Assembly (NCBI GenBank): GCA_022410635.1
Contig: JAJVDF010000018.1
Location: 3,625,533 to 3,689,532, forward strand
Source: Tretioscincus oriximinensis
Lineage: Eukaryota; Chordata; Lepidosauria; Squamata; Gymnophthalmidae
Direction of reading: 5' to 3'
Length of the DNA stretch: 64,000 nucleotides
Shown here: positions 21,701-33,912 of the stretch, piece by piece
Layout of the letters: each line of letters starts with the position of its first letter
How positions within the stretch are numbered: position 1 is the stretch's first letter
Position numbers and translations under genes: made by a program
Notes under the pieces: generated by a model
What the model was told of the DNA's origin: nothing
Databases searched by the model: none
What the model saw: only the letters and a program-made list of their open reading frames with translations

Positions 21701-22365
21701 TTACAACAACACACATTCTTCAGTCTGCTCTGTGTTATATCACGTCAAAAACGTTTAACAATACACGTGTCCTGATAGCAACTTGATGTTTCTGCAAAAT
21801 GTAGCATGAAACTGTCTCACACTGTGGAGATTTAAAGTATAGTCTGCTATTAGTCTCATAAAGCAAGTGACTTTAAATGCATAGTTGCTGAGGTCCATGA
21901 AGAAAGGACAGTTTTATTTGCTCCTGAGAGCCTCTTCATGGTCCTCATTTGTGTTATCTGGTAGAAGAAAATTACCTCATTTTTATAGGAATTCAAAATG
22001 AAAAACTCAAATATAGATTTTCCCTAATTTAGGGTGTGTCAGTTTTCATTTGCAAATTAATGCACAGACAAAGAGTGATAGTTATCCTGCACAATTCACT
22101 CTTGCAAGATGTGCTGATGGTCACCACATGAATAACTGTAAAAATGCATTATTGTAAATGCCATCTCAGATGTCAGCTGGAATAAAAACACNACAATAAA
22201 ATAAAGTAGAATAAATAACTATCTGTTGTAGATTGATAGAGGAGATGTCATTTATAGGGAAAGAAAGTTTAACCTTTCACTAGCAGAGAATACACCTAGC
22301 AAAGGTTTCTAACATTCATTTGTTATTTATTAAATATTTATTAAACTTATTCTTCTTTCATCTAC
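21701..22365. other. No gene or clear repeat seen
   Basis: AT-rich sequence with short frames only. Confidence 0.45.
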
Positions 22366-22660
22366 ATAAGAACATAAGAACATAAGAAGAGCCATACTGG
22401 ATCAGGCCACAGCCCATCAAGTCCAGCATTCTGTGTCACACAGAGGCCCACCAGATGCACCTGGGCAGCCTGAACAGAGGAAAGCAAAATATGCTCCTGT
22501 TCATGACTCCCTGCAAATGGTATTTCAAGAGTCCTGCCTGTTGCTCCATCCGGGAGCCGACATCCAGACAACTATCCTAGTATCCACTTATACCCTTAGT
22601 GTCCATAAACCTGTCTAGTCCTGTCTTGAAACTGTCCAAGCTGTTGGCTACTACTACCTA
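22366..22660 (-). mobile_element. CR1 LINE 3' end
   Basis: The minus strand shows the octamer tail (ACATAAGAACATAAGAAC at 22366), the full 3' UTR and the last ORF2 codons. It is 5'-truncated at about 22660 in the block encoding the VVANSLDSFK region. Similarity to the copies at 2296 and 11889 is high. Confidence 0.9.
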
Positions 22661-23845
22661 AAGATATCAGAAGAGGGTGTACTTTTAACAACCATAATAA
22701 ATATAAAACAACAATATAAAAATAATTTAGAAAATTTGGAAAACTTAGAAGGGCTTTGGTAAACCTTGCTGCCTATGATTGGTGCAAAATACTGTAAGAT
22801 AGAAGGTGCCATATGTATTTGGAAAGGGTCATGGACAGAATTGGCACTATTGTGGAATCCCTACAGGGTCAGATAACATCAAAATTTGCAGATATACACC
22901 AAAAAGTTCAAAAAGTTGAAAGTCAACATTCTATTATTCTCTCTTACTATTGTATTGCTTCCTCCTAATTGTATATAGTTATCCTCCTGTTATAATAAGT
23001 GAGACATATGCCAGTGCTTTGCACCAATTATATCTGTAGAATTAGCTTGCAAAAACAAAGTTGCCATAGTATGGCNTCATCCCACCCTCAAAGTGACAAG
23101 AGACTTTCTGTAGCTCGTTACATGGGCCTAGCACAGCTATGTTGTGTGCCACTTTATGATTCTGTTCTACAATGGAAACATGACCATACATCATGCCAAA
23201 AAGCCAGACATTTTCTTCATTGCTCAACAGCTATGCCAGTATTGCATAATGCCCTACTGGTACATTGAGGATGGAACACTGGGTGCTCTGAGAGTACAAA
23301 ATTATTCACACCCACTTCTCTCCCCCATATATGGATATATATGGTCCTTGGATCCTGCACATGTTTCACTGTTCCCATAAGAAGGCCATCTGATTACAGA
23401 CACATTTTCTCTCTGGAGTCAGTATTTCTGTGTGAGTCAGAATATTCTAGGGATCCACATAGGTGTGGGGATCAAATGCTGATAGCAGCACTCTGATAAA
23501 GACAATGGAGGACCTATAAGCATTCTTGGTAGTCCTTTCGTTTAGAGAAGAAAAAAAATACTTGGAATGTTTCTTTGAAGTTCTGGAGTTTCCTGCTGTG
23601 GTTTGAAATACTGGAAGGTGCAGCTGCAGAAGACATATGCTCCACAAATTGTTTCTATTTAATTACTTGATTCATTCCACAACCACCCCAAATCTTGNTG
23701 GGGATCTTTGTTCAGAATCTATAGATCATGCAAGCTTCCCCCCTTCTAGGATCCCCTTATAATAATTTATCCTAGTTTACAGCTATTATAATTCACAGGT
23801 GCCGTTTCATCATGTACTAAATTAAATATATCTGAGCATCAGTAC
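22661..23845. other. No gene or clear repeat seen
   Basis: About 1.2 kb with no recognisable coding or repeat signal. Frames of up to about 90 codons overlap each other on both strands and have no motifs. Confidence 0.45.
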
Positions 23846-23940
23846 AGGTGGGAAGGACCTGGGTGCACTGGTAGATAACAGATTAAACATGAGTCAACAG
23901 TGCGAAGCAGCTACAAAAAAAAGGCAAACACGATCCTGGG

Positions 23941-24446
23941 ATGTATCAAGAGGAGCATAGAATCTCTCGCTCACACGAAGTAATTATTCCTCTCTACAGT
24001 ACTTTGGTACAACACCCACACTTGGAATACTGTGTTCAGTTCTGGGGGCCCCAATGTAAAAAGGACATTGATAAACTAGAGCAAGTTCAAAAGAGAGTTA
24101 CAAGAATGGTGAGTGGTCTGGAAACCATGTCCTATGAGGAATGCTTAAAGGATCTAGGGATGTTTAGTCAGACTAAACATCCCTGAGAGGAGGCTTGATA
24201 GCTGTCTACAAATATCTGAAGGGCTGTCACAGAGCAGAGGGATCAGCATTGTTCTCATTAGCACATGGCAGTACTAGAAACAATGGAATGAAACTGCAAG
24301 GGAGTAGATTTAGATTAGATATCAGAAAAAACTTTCTAACGGTAAGGATGATAAACAGTATTTTTTTTGCCACAGGAGGTGGTGAGTTCGCCTTCCCTGG
24401 AAGTCTTCAGAGACTGGACAGTCATCTGTCTGGGATGGTTTATTGA
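23941..24446 (+). pseudogene. CR1 ORF2 C-terminal remnant, second subfamily
   Basis: Two overlapping frame pieces encode the end of CR1 ORF2. The first (to about 24183) carries [17 protein letters not shown] and [16 protein letters not shown]. The second (from about 24186) carries [18 protein letters not shown] and RKNFLTVRMI. The frame is interrupted by the palindromic replacement at 24157-24183 and by later indels. It lacks endonuclease and RT core and is non-functional. Confidence 0.75.
24157..24183. repeat. Perfect 13-base inverted repeat with 1-base loop inside CR1
   Basis: GGGATGTTTAGTC at 24157-24169 is followed by a single A and then GACTAAACATCCC at 24171-24183. The sister CR1 at 56500-56545 has the left half but then runs TGCAAAAAAGGAGACTGAG. 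So in this copy about 14 bases were replaced by an inverted copy of the adjacent sequence. Confidence 0.9.
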
Positions 24447-24513
24447 ATCCTGCATTGAGCAGGGGGTTGGACCAATGACCCTGGAGGTCCCTTCCAACTC
24501 TATAATTCTATAA

Positions 24514-27005
24514 ACAAGAATCCAGTTTAGGACTGAAATGGATTAAAAATATATGCTGGGACAGCACTCAAGAATGGTTGTGTTGCTCTGGTGTGCTGAT
24601 AGGAGTAGAGCCTCTATCACCAGTAAGGATGCGATCAGTAAAGGAAGCAACTAAATCTTTATCTAGAGAATGGAAGTGTTCAACGTTAGCCTCAGTTCTA
24701 ATACTGACATGTAAAAGCCATGGAGAAGGGGTAAGGGTACCTATATTATTTTATAAGTTCCCTTTTTATTCTTTTTTCTAAAGTAAATCAAGAACAGTTA
24801 AATTTCTATTTCCTAATCTAGAAAATGTTTCACTCCTTTGAATGGCCCTTTTCTGTACCTATTGTGATCCTCCTGTATCTCTACTATGCTCTCCTCTTTT
24901 TTGCAGGTGGGTTGTGCATGTTGGGAAGCATGCAGAATAAATTATACATCCTGTGTTTATCATAGATTTGTTTCAATACTGTGCATTAGCATCATTGTCT
25001 TCCTTTAAATATTGGTCCTTAACACAGATTTTGCCTTTTTCACTACTGTTGCAGGGTGTATATTATGCCTTCAATTTATATGTTTAGAATCACTATATAT
25101 GTTCAGAATCACATACATATATAGTAACTTGCTGCTGGGTTTGCTATTTTGTCGANTACTTGGAGATCCCTTTTAGATAATTTTGCAGTTCACTGGACTC
25201 ACAAATCTATTATATGCTGATTTACCTGACACTGAAAGCCCATATTAGCATAGCTCCATCGACATAAAATTTGTGCACCTCTGTCAGCAGAGAGTAATGT
25301 GGCATTACACAGTATAGCACTTGACTAGGCTAAAGACAAGAAGGAAGCAGGCAAAGTTTTTTGGGAAGGTGTGTAACCATCAATCTTTAATTTTGTCACT
25401 ATCTGTCCACTAGTAGTTGCTGGGGTAAACACAATTTGATTATTTGGTTTAGTCTCAGGTTTGCAGCAGAGATGTGTAAACGAGATTCAATTTAAATATA
25501 TTCAAATTAAACCATTCCCATTTGATCTTTTTGAATTTGAACTGAATTAATGCCCAAAGGAAATGACATTCTCAATTCTTGCTGCTGCCGTGTGCCTACA
25601 CCTCCACAGTCAGGAATGCATTTCCAAGCCCAGGTGCAGACCAGATTCCCAGTCCCATATGTTTCATCTGTACAGTGAGCTGTCCAATCAGTGGACATGG
25701 CACATGACAAAAACATCACCAGAGTGCATGTAACACAAATTGTGTTAAGTTGCACATGTGGCAGTTTTTTGAGTGAAATCCATCCAGGCACCTTGTTTTT
25801 GTGTATTTAGCACATAGCGAATGGTTTACTCATGTGGATTAAAGGGGAAATGTATGCCCACAGTGCGGAGCCCACCCAGNTTTCTCCCCCATTTTCCCGC
25901 TAGTGGGACCATAACCTAAGCGATCTCTAATTCTCCTCAACAGTATTGTTTTTGTATTAGAGCATTTGAATACATTCCAGTACAGCTTGTCATATGCTGC
26001 CCAAATTCTACGTAGATAACAGTTTGCTGTCTAGTATCTCTTTCATTTGTACAGCCAATCAATCTGGTTATGTGACAAAGGAAAATAGAGACAGCAATTT
26101 AAATCTGTAGTTGAACCATACTGAACTCTCCAGCTGCCTGAGGCTGGTTTGCAACTGGCTCTGATTTAGGTCTATTAAAAACAGAGTTTTGATGTACTTT
26201 GTGACTAAAAGCTGGATGAAAAGACTTGGAACGGGGCTATGTTTTTATCGAAAGCTTTAACTGATCTGATGCTAAACAATTCTGAAGAGCCATAAAGTTT
26301 ATTGTGTGCATGTGTGTGAGTGAGCATAATTCTGTTTTTGAAAGTGCACAATCTTGCATTTTGCAGTTCAGCCTGGGTGCAAAAGCCAGNCCTGTTCAAC
26401 CCTGTGTTATCAGCATTTCCAAGAAAGTTCTGATCTTCTGGAAACTTCAAAGTACCTTAAGTCTTGTGATTAAACAATATAATCTTGTATGACTTCCAGC
26501 CTCTTTTTTGGTGGGGTGGGGGAAGGGAGGGAGAATTTTATGTCATCGTTTGAGCTCAGTCCTCATTACTTCCTTAATTCTTCCCAGAGCATCCCAATCT
26601 TTACAGCTTTGTGGCTTCCTAGTTAATTTTTAGCTGACTCTTTCCTCATAGAAAGGCAGCTGGTTTTGATAACAACTATATTTCACATTCATAGATAACA
26701 TATTTATCAAAATAACTCTGTGTGTGTGTGTATCTCGTCTTGTAGATGATTCTTGGTAGCTGCCTCTCCTCAGAAGTCTCCCATTGCCTCCCCTATGTTG
26801 TGGATTCAAACAAGAAAATTGCTCGCCAATATTATCACCCATTATGGGACTTTGACCATCTTCAGTCTCTTTCATTGTCTTCAGAACTACTTCAGTCTCT
26901 ACAAAGGCTTAACAGGTTGAAAGAGCACCAAAAATACTTTAAAATATTCAATGATTAGGGTCTAATGAAGCCTTTTGAGTGTTTGTGCATGAGAGGAAGT
27001 CATAG
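24514..27005. other. No gene seen; about 2.5 kb of unassigned DNA
   Basis: No exon-like reading frames or recognisable repeats beyond a short TG tract at about 26716-26732. The region near 25560-25790 is less AT-rich but has no coding signature I recognise. Confidence 0.45.
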
Positions 27006-27110
27006 GCCCTTTCCACACTGAGCCTTATTCTGTGCTACATCTCGGAATAGGACCCCATCATCCACATGCCAGTGTAGAATATGGGCAAATCCACATGACA
27101 GGGTTAGCCA
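27006..27110. repeat. Uncharacterised repeat Z, copy 2
   Basis: CCCTTTCCACACTGAGCCTT at 27009, followed by GGAATAGGACC and CCAGTGTAGA, parallels CCCTTTCTGCACTGAACCTT and onward at 49922. Only one half is clear here, so the copy is probably truncated. Confidence 0.45.
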
Positions 27111-28235
27111 CTCTTAAAAAAAAGCGTCTGGCACTCGCCCAATCCTACCTTCCAGGTTGCTTTGTCTCTTCTCTTAGCAATGTTGTTGAATGATGCATAA
27201 GGCATTGCGGTGCTTTCCTAATTACAATTCCCAGCATTCTCTGTGACCCTGCCTACTATTCCCAAACATTCTCTGTGAGTCAGGAGCCATTGGGTTGTTA
27301 GTCTCATGAGATTAATTTCCCCATTCATGTCTTCACCTGGATATTAGAAAAAGTTTGACGCTGAATCGGATGAAATGCAGTGGCTAGTTGCTCCGCGGCA
27401 AAGGATTGGATATGCATGTCTTTGTCGGATGCAATGAACATAAAGCTGCATCTAAAATGCAATATATCATCTGTGGAAAGTAGGCCTATGACAGGCTTCA
27501 TTCAGTCATGTCTTTAAATATTTGCAGAAAGTTACAGTGAAAAAAGTGATCACTTCTAACTAGTGGGTGAAAGACTCATCTCAGTTGTTGCCCTAAGATG
27601 GTGGAATGATGTCTNGTTTGCAGTGGCATTAGGTTTCCTCTTTATACCCCTTTTACTCTGGTGAAGACATATGCCATTTCTACACTCTAGCTTTATGGCC
27701 CTACACTCATTGCATTTTATGTGTTGTGTGTGTTTTCTATTCCTTATCCACTGTCTGCACTTTGTGGTTTGACTACAGCCACCACTGTTTGGAGTTATAC
27801 TTCCATCTCCTTTCAGAATGGGACACATAGATACCATTCNTTATGCTGCTAACTTCCCCAATTACTTTGGAAAACAGGGAGGGTTGTAATGCTGATGAGG
27901 TAATACATCATCCACAGAATAAGAGATGGAGATGGATATCTCCATTAAAGTGTCACTACAACTGATTCCAAAACGTGCATGAATAAATTGAAATTAAATA
28001 TAGGTATCTGAAACCCATGAATGGTACAGCCATAGTACCATTACCTCAGTAGTTTTCTTTAAGCTATGTCCCTCCAAATAATTGTATTGCATTTGGATGT
28101 TTGTTTGCAATACCAGCAGAAATCGCTTGTTCTGAGCATCTACCTATGGCTTTTCTCACCCAATGTACGGTTAGAAAATTCCAGTTCTCATCTTCTGAGA
28201 ATTGGAGTTTCTAGGAACAACTTGTAATTATGACC
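27111..28235. other. No gene or clear repeat seen
   Basis: About 1.1 kb without recognisable features. A cysteine-containing frame on the minus strand at 27556-27837 has no pattern that I can assign. Confidence 0.45.
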
Positions 28236-28297
28236 GCGATCCGCCCTGAGACCTTTGATAATAGGGTGGAATATAATTGTAAATAAATAAATATTTG
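28236..28297 (+). mobile_element. Sauria-type SINE 3' end fragment
   Basis: The blocks CCGCCCTGAGACCTTTGATA and AGGGTGGAATATAATTGTAA, then AATAAATAAATA, match the 3' terminus of the SINE at 11318-11580. No tRNA-like head is visible. The LINE that supplies this tail would look the same, so the source may be either. Confidence 0.6.
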
Positions 28298-30475
28298 AGT
28301 TTGGAAGATGTGATAGTGGTGGCAATGACAGAAGTTGGCATGTGTGAATGCAGACAAACTGTAGCAGTGAATCCATATGAGGAGGCTGAGCATATCAAAA
28401 GTGAGTAGAAAGAAAGGCCACTGGCCACCATGATAGAAGGGTACTGAAGAAGAGATGCAAAGACTTCTTCAAATCAATGGTACATTGAGATGTATCATCT
28501 GCAAGGATGTCTTCTCCTTAAGGACAAAAGGCAATGGTGCAAGAACTAGGATATAAATGTTGCACCACATCAGGATAAGACCTTCTCCTGTAATCGTTGC
28601 ATCCAGACCTGCCTATCCCACATCAGCCTCACTGACCACTAGCGAGCCTGCTACAGATGTAGACAGCCTCCCGTTCATAAATCTTTTNTGCAAAGAAGAA
28701 AAGGGGGGGGGACTAATGTTTCACCTTCTCATTATGAATCACTGTTCTACTAACACAGTCCTATAAGGTACCACTGCCCCAATTGTGCAGAAGCTCAAAG
28801 ATGTTTGGACCCATTTTGATGAATTCTGTCACTAAACTACACTTCTTTAATTCTGGTTATGATCTGTTCAAGCTGGGCTCAGAATGTGCGGGCCACATTT
28901 TTCTTTTATAGATTTCATTCTTCCTTTCCATTCCATCTGGCAAATTGGCAGTTTCACATCACTTCATGGCTCTTAGTAATTTGCTCCAGATTAAATGTTT
29001 GCTGTGGGGACAAAAACAAAACAAAANAAAAATCTGAAATGGAATAGAACACATGGTACTCAACAATAGCTTACAGTAGGGGGTTCAGTTAAATGTAACT
29101 CTTTATCTAGGAGTAGATTTTCTGTTTCTATCACTTTTTTCTGAATGTCTCTGTATAATAAGAGAAATGTTTTTTCCACATTATATAGAGAAAGACTACT
29201 TATGGCCAATTAAAATTATAATTGTATGAGGAAGGGAAGGAAGAAAGCAGTTCCTCATTGTCACTTAGATCTTCACTCTACCAGAAGGATTAAAATGCAC
29301 TAGTGTGGCCCATGACAGACTTAATGTTAAGCTCCACAACATTTCAAGGCTCACAGGCAATAATTCATTACTGATGAGGATGGATGGATTACAACTGTAA
29401 TTTGCCATGCTTGTAAAACCATGCACACACATACATACACACACAGCGAGAGAGAGAGAGTAGTGTTTTCTCATAGTACAATTACTTTTAGGTTGGAATT
29501 AAATCCCCAAAGGCCTAGGATCAAGTACAGGGGAAATGGTGTAAGACAGTGGAGTGGGTGGGGAAGTTATTTGTCCCTTCTTAAATTAGGATTAATATTT
29601 GCCTTTCTAGGCAATTATGGATATTGGAGTTCTGAGGAAGGGATTCAGGCCACATTCCTATTGCAAAAGAAAAATAGTAAACTTTCAGAGGGAAGGAGTT
29701 AAAATTAAAATTGAATTCCATTTTTTTTATTCAGTGTAGACTTTGCTGCTCCACTGGAACCAGCAAAGATAATTATTTTGAGATAATTCCTTTGAGGAGT
29801 TGAAAAGGAGTGCTGGAGATCCTCCTCACAGGCAAAAATTAAAAGAGGATGTCCTACTGAGAGTTTTATCCCTTCATAGAGCCTGACTAGTGGCTCAGCA
29901 AGGCATATACCCCTTGGGACTTCCAGAGCTGAATATTGGTCATGAGGGAATTTTCAGACTTCCCTTTCACTTTCTTGGAGAGAGTAACTTCTTTCAAAAA
30001 TAGTCTGCTATGGCTTCACAGGCAACAGAAATGAGCTCAATCTAATAAAATGGACTCAGTCCAGATAAAAACCAAAAAGCTTTGATTTTAATCAAGTTCT
30101 TTTGGGATAATTCCCAGCATTCGCTTCATTTGGGGGGCCAGCACTGGCACACCATTTCCTGTTTCCTTTGAGCAGAAAAACAGTGGGGCAAGGTGCTGAA
30201 AGAGTCNATTTATGTCCCAGTTTATTAGTCTGTTGGGATGGGCACTATAAGTATTTGTTGACATTTCCAGCATTTGCACNTACAGTATTAACACTTCTAG
30301 GTTTGGATAATTGTGAATGTAAGTACGAAACTGACGTTATGGATATTTGTTATATATTGTCTTCAAATACACAGGAGAGGATGACTGAAAGGGAGGTATC
30401 AAAGATGTTTAAAAGATTATCAGCCATAAAAGGGATGCTGTAGTCTTGATGAAAATAATCTCATCCACATTGTAA
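28298..30475. other. No gene seen; about 2.2 kb of unassigned DNA
   Basis: No exon-like frames. It includes a G-run at 28703-28711 and the CA/GA tract listed separately. Confidence 0.45.
29420..29462. repeat. (CA)n followed by (GA)n microsatellite
   Basis: A short tract of CACACACATACATACACACA joined through GCGA to GAGAGAGAGAG. Confidence 0.85.
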
Positions 30476-30487
30476 CCAAGATAAAGA

Positions 30488-30650
30488 GATTAAACCCGGG
30501 ATTTATTTTGAATCCAGAATTATTCATTTGTGCCTCTGCCCTCACGCATCTCTCAACCTGCATTANTGAACGTTTGTTTTCCGCGAACCCGCTGTGTATG
30601 CAGCCTCCTGATTGGCTGCTCTTCACTCCTCTTGCTTTACTTTATTTACC
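30488..30650 (+). repeat. Uncharacterised interspersed repeat X, copy 2
   Basis: GATTAAACCCGGGATTTATT at about 30488 and TGTGTATGCAGCCTCCTGAT, then TGGCTGCTCTTC near 30591, match copy 3 at 49565-49745 (minus strand) over most of its length. They also match copy 1 over the second half. No open frame or terminal repeat is clear. Confidence 0.55.
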
Positions 30651-30696
30651 TACTCCTTACCTTAGGCCCTGTTTGCAAAGGATCAGAAATGAATTT

Positions 30697-30945
30697 TACT
30701 AAGTACATAAGAGCACCCACGAAGCCAAACTGCATCAGGCCACAACCATCAAGTTCAGCATTCTGCCCCACACAGTGGCCCACCAATTGCACCAGGGCAG
30801 GATCAAGCAGAAGAAGGCAAAACCTTCCCCTGTTCTTGGTTCCCTCAAATGGTTTTTCAGGGTTACTGCCTGCTACTCCATCCCGAAGGCAATATCAAGA
30901 CATCCANCCATGTAGCTATTGATGCACTTAGCTATGTTACGACAC
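30697..30945 (-). mobile_element. Degraded CR1 LINE 3' end
   Basis: The minus strand holds an old CR1 3' UTR. The tail-like ACATAAGAGC, TTCAGCATTCTG, GTGGCCCACCAATTGCACC and GCTACTCCATCCCGAAGGC are in the standard order. Divergence from the young copies is high. It ends near 30945. Confidence 0.75.
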
Positions 30946-33675
30946 ATTAGATGTGGTGTAACAAATCCTCAAAACACATTACTGAATGTGTGCAAACCGG
31001 GCCTAAGGTCAACAATCATTTTCTGNATTTCTGCTTTCCTTAAGCATTTTTAGGCATAGCCACTAAGCCAAGTGATCTACATAGTTCTCTCACTTTGATT
31101 AAAAGCAAAACACTAATATAACCTTGGAAGTGACAGGAAGACAGAAAAAGAACATGAAGCAGAGAGAAATAATGACATATTTGGTTTTCCAAAGGCTACA
31201 AAACTCATACAGCTTCCTTATCATGTTTCCTCTATTGTTCGTCTAGCCAAGCAGACAGTACAAGTGTACACCTTGCTTTGTGGCCTGGAATAATCCATAT
31301 CTACCACAAGAAATAACACAATTTGCATAGTGTGCAATCCTTATTCACTGTATACTAGAACACCTTCTTATATCACCAAAATGGGAGTCCTTTCATTTGT
31401 ATTCCAGATGACAGGACACAGGTCTCAATATTGAGGTTTATTTATAAACTGGGCTAAGTTCCATTTGGGGCTCCCATGTTCTGTGCGTGGATGGAACACT
31501 GNCCTGCAGAATGGAACCCTCAAAATGACCTTTCATCATGTTCGCTCAAAAAATACACTTGTCTTTTCATCTCTTGAATTTTGTCCGTTCTTCTCTTCCA
31601 TGAATCCTCTTATGTGATCAATCAAAACTGCAGGGCTAACCCCTAATATTTGGTGCCATAATCCTAATATTTGGTACCAGAACATTTTTTATCTTCTGCC
31701 AAGTAGCGGTATCCAAGAAACAGCCTATGTGTTTTGACTCCAACTGGTATTAGGGTGCACAATTTTTCAAATACTTTTATGAAAATGATTGAGTTTTGTT
31801 TCGATACACTGATTTCCTTGATGGTAAATGCCCTTGGGGTTTTAGAGAAGGATGATCAATAAATATAGCAGAAACAACAACCCCTGCCAGTCAGAGCTGG
31901 AGCAATGCAACACACACATTGCATTCCTCTTCACACCATGTATTAAAATATTTTTCTGTTGTTTATTGGGCAGAATGCACCTCTAAGGATGCTCTGAACT
32001 TCATTCTCTTTTCTTCACAGATTCGTTTAAGATGAGGTGTGCCCTTGTCAAATCAAAAGGTGTATAAGCTCTCATGCATCTTTCATGGCTTGAATAGGTT
32101 TAGACTCCTGGGGAAAGTCCAGTTTGGAAGAAGAGGCCAAAGGCTGCCATGCTCTGCTTCCATTCCCCTCATGTGTGCTCAATAAAATGTCATAATAGCA
32201 GATAAATTTAATGATAAACACAACTAGATCAATAGCATTAGAGCAGCTTTTAATAGATGCCTTAGGCTTTCTGCACACTCTATTCAAAATTGTCCAGTAG
32301 CAGTAATTAATGATTCAGCTAAGTAATTACTTTCTTGATTTTTCCTCCCCGCTCAAAACTAAAATCTAAAGGAAAGTACTATGATGTTGTTCGGGCTGCA
32401 TTGCAAATCAATCTGATAGGTGATACTATTACATGTTTGGACAGCTTTTAAAATAACCCTTGAAAACAAATCAAAATGATATTCCTGGCCTTGCTCTTGC
32501 TTGTAGGAAACTTGTGTCAGCTGCATCCAAATAAAAACCATGTTTTTGCCAGAACTATATTGAAATTACTACTCATATCCACAGAAATGTTAATATAGTC
32601 CCTGAGAGGCAGGTCCGTATTTAGGCAAAATATAGATTAATCAGAAGATTTTTTTAAAATTGCTTTTATTATTATAAAACCCAAATTATGTTAGAGAAGA
32701 GGCAGAGCAAAATAAATAAAGTAATTAAATAATAAGTAAGTAAATTACAGCCCATGGACAAAATCCAGCCTAAATCCAGCCCTGCTGAGAGGTCAATATA
32801 AAATTTAATATATCATGATTATGGAAAACCTAGCAAAGGCACCGGGAGTTCTATAACAGCAATTCGTTACTTTCATTTGCTAACTCTTTTTTATTCATTG
32901 CTGCTCTTCCAAAATATCCAAATGCTAGCAAGTATTGGAACAATGATAGGAAAGTGGTGCTTGCTAATATTGGGGTATTTTTGGAAGAAGAGCAAAAATG
33001 TGAAGAGGATGCTGATGAGGTAAAAGTTCAAGGCTATCCTGGGATTTCCCTCAGGTGTCTGACAATGATGGTGAGAGACAGCTGTGGAATCTAAAGAAAA
33101 TCCTAAAATTTTCTATTGCCCTAACATAGGCTTTTGTAGGTTAAGTTTTCTTGATCAAATACAAAGGCCAGCTATGTGTGAGAATAGCAATAGAAATGCA
33201 GACTTTTAGAAACTTATGGGTATGGTGACAAGTTACACATTCAGCCTAACAACGGTCGTTCTGGCTTCATATGTGAATAGAGGTGCAAATTACTCAAGAG
33301 TGTTGTAATACAGAGTGACACTGGCAGGAACTACGAAGTAGATATGAAGAGCAGTTCAAGGGATTACTCAAGAGGTGGATGATTTCATATGAATAGTAGC
33401 AAGATATCATTATCTTCATTCAACCCTTTGTCAAGGAATTAAGTTTGTGGCCTCTTATTAGACACATCACACCATTCATCGTATGAAATAAGTCTTATTC
33501 TATGATTGCTTATGCTAATAGTCTTTTTCTCTCAGTTATATCAAGGAGTCTTATATTAATTGGTATTTTAAATAAATGGGTGTGCAATTAAGTCTAGTGT
33601 TATATTTCTTTATAAACAAGTAGAAAACCCTGTTGCAGTTTTTTCTATGCATTGCAGCTGCTGCTGACCCACACC
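30946..33675. other. No gene seen; about 2.7 kb of unassigned DNA
   Basis: No exon-like reading frames. The part at 32210-32340 is rich in TAATTA-type motifs and reads like possible conserved non-coding DNA, which cannot be tested here. Confidence 0.4.
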
Positions 33676-33912
33676 CCTTTTANTTATTTGTTTGTTTGTG
33701 CTTATATCCTGCTCTATACACAAAGTTTATACATAGTTTTTGTTGCTTTCTCCACAACAGACACCCTGTGAGGCAGGTGGGGCTGAGAGAGTTCTAAAGA
33801 AGTGTGACTGGCCCATCACCATCCAGCTGGCTTTCATGGAGGAGTGGGAAATCAAACCGGGAGACTACCAGACAAGAGTCCAATACTCTAACCACTACAC
33901 CAAACTGGCGTA
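33676..33912 (-). mobile_element. Sauria-type SINE
   Basis: The minus strand begins CCAGTTTGGTGTAGTGGTTA at about 33910, has the B-box-like GGTTTGATTTCCC near 33852, and the body blocks ATGAAAGCCAGCTGG and GCCTCACAGGGTGTCTGTTG. It ends with the TAGAGCAGGATATAAGCACA block and an AAACAAATAA tail at 33682. It aligns end to end with the copy at 11318-11580. An internal deletion removed some of the 3' unit. Confidence 0.85.

Larger units (their letters stand above)
23846..24513 (+). mobile_element. CR1 LINE of a second subfamily (ATTCTATG-type tail)
   Basis: The plus strand encodes a CR1 ORF2 C-terminus ([32 protein letters not shown]) and has the 3' end TTGGACCAATGACCCTGGAG, followed by TCCCTTCCAACTCTATAATT. 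The end differs from the ACATAAGA-tailed copies and resembles the bird-type CR1 tail. 5'-truncated near 23846. A sister fragment lies at 56371-56866. A local palindrome at 24157-24183 breaks the frame. Confidence 0.85.

Noticed and set aside
27556..27837. 93-codon minus-strand frame with several cysteines
   Set aside because: The cysteine spacing fits no zinc-finger or secreted-peptide pattern I know, and it has no neighbouring exon-like sequence.
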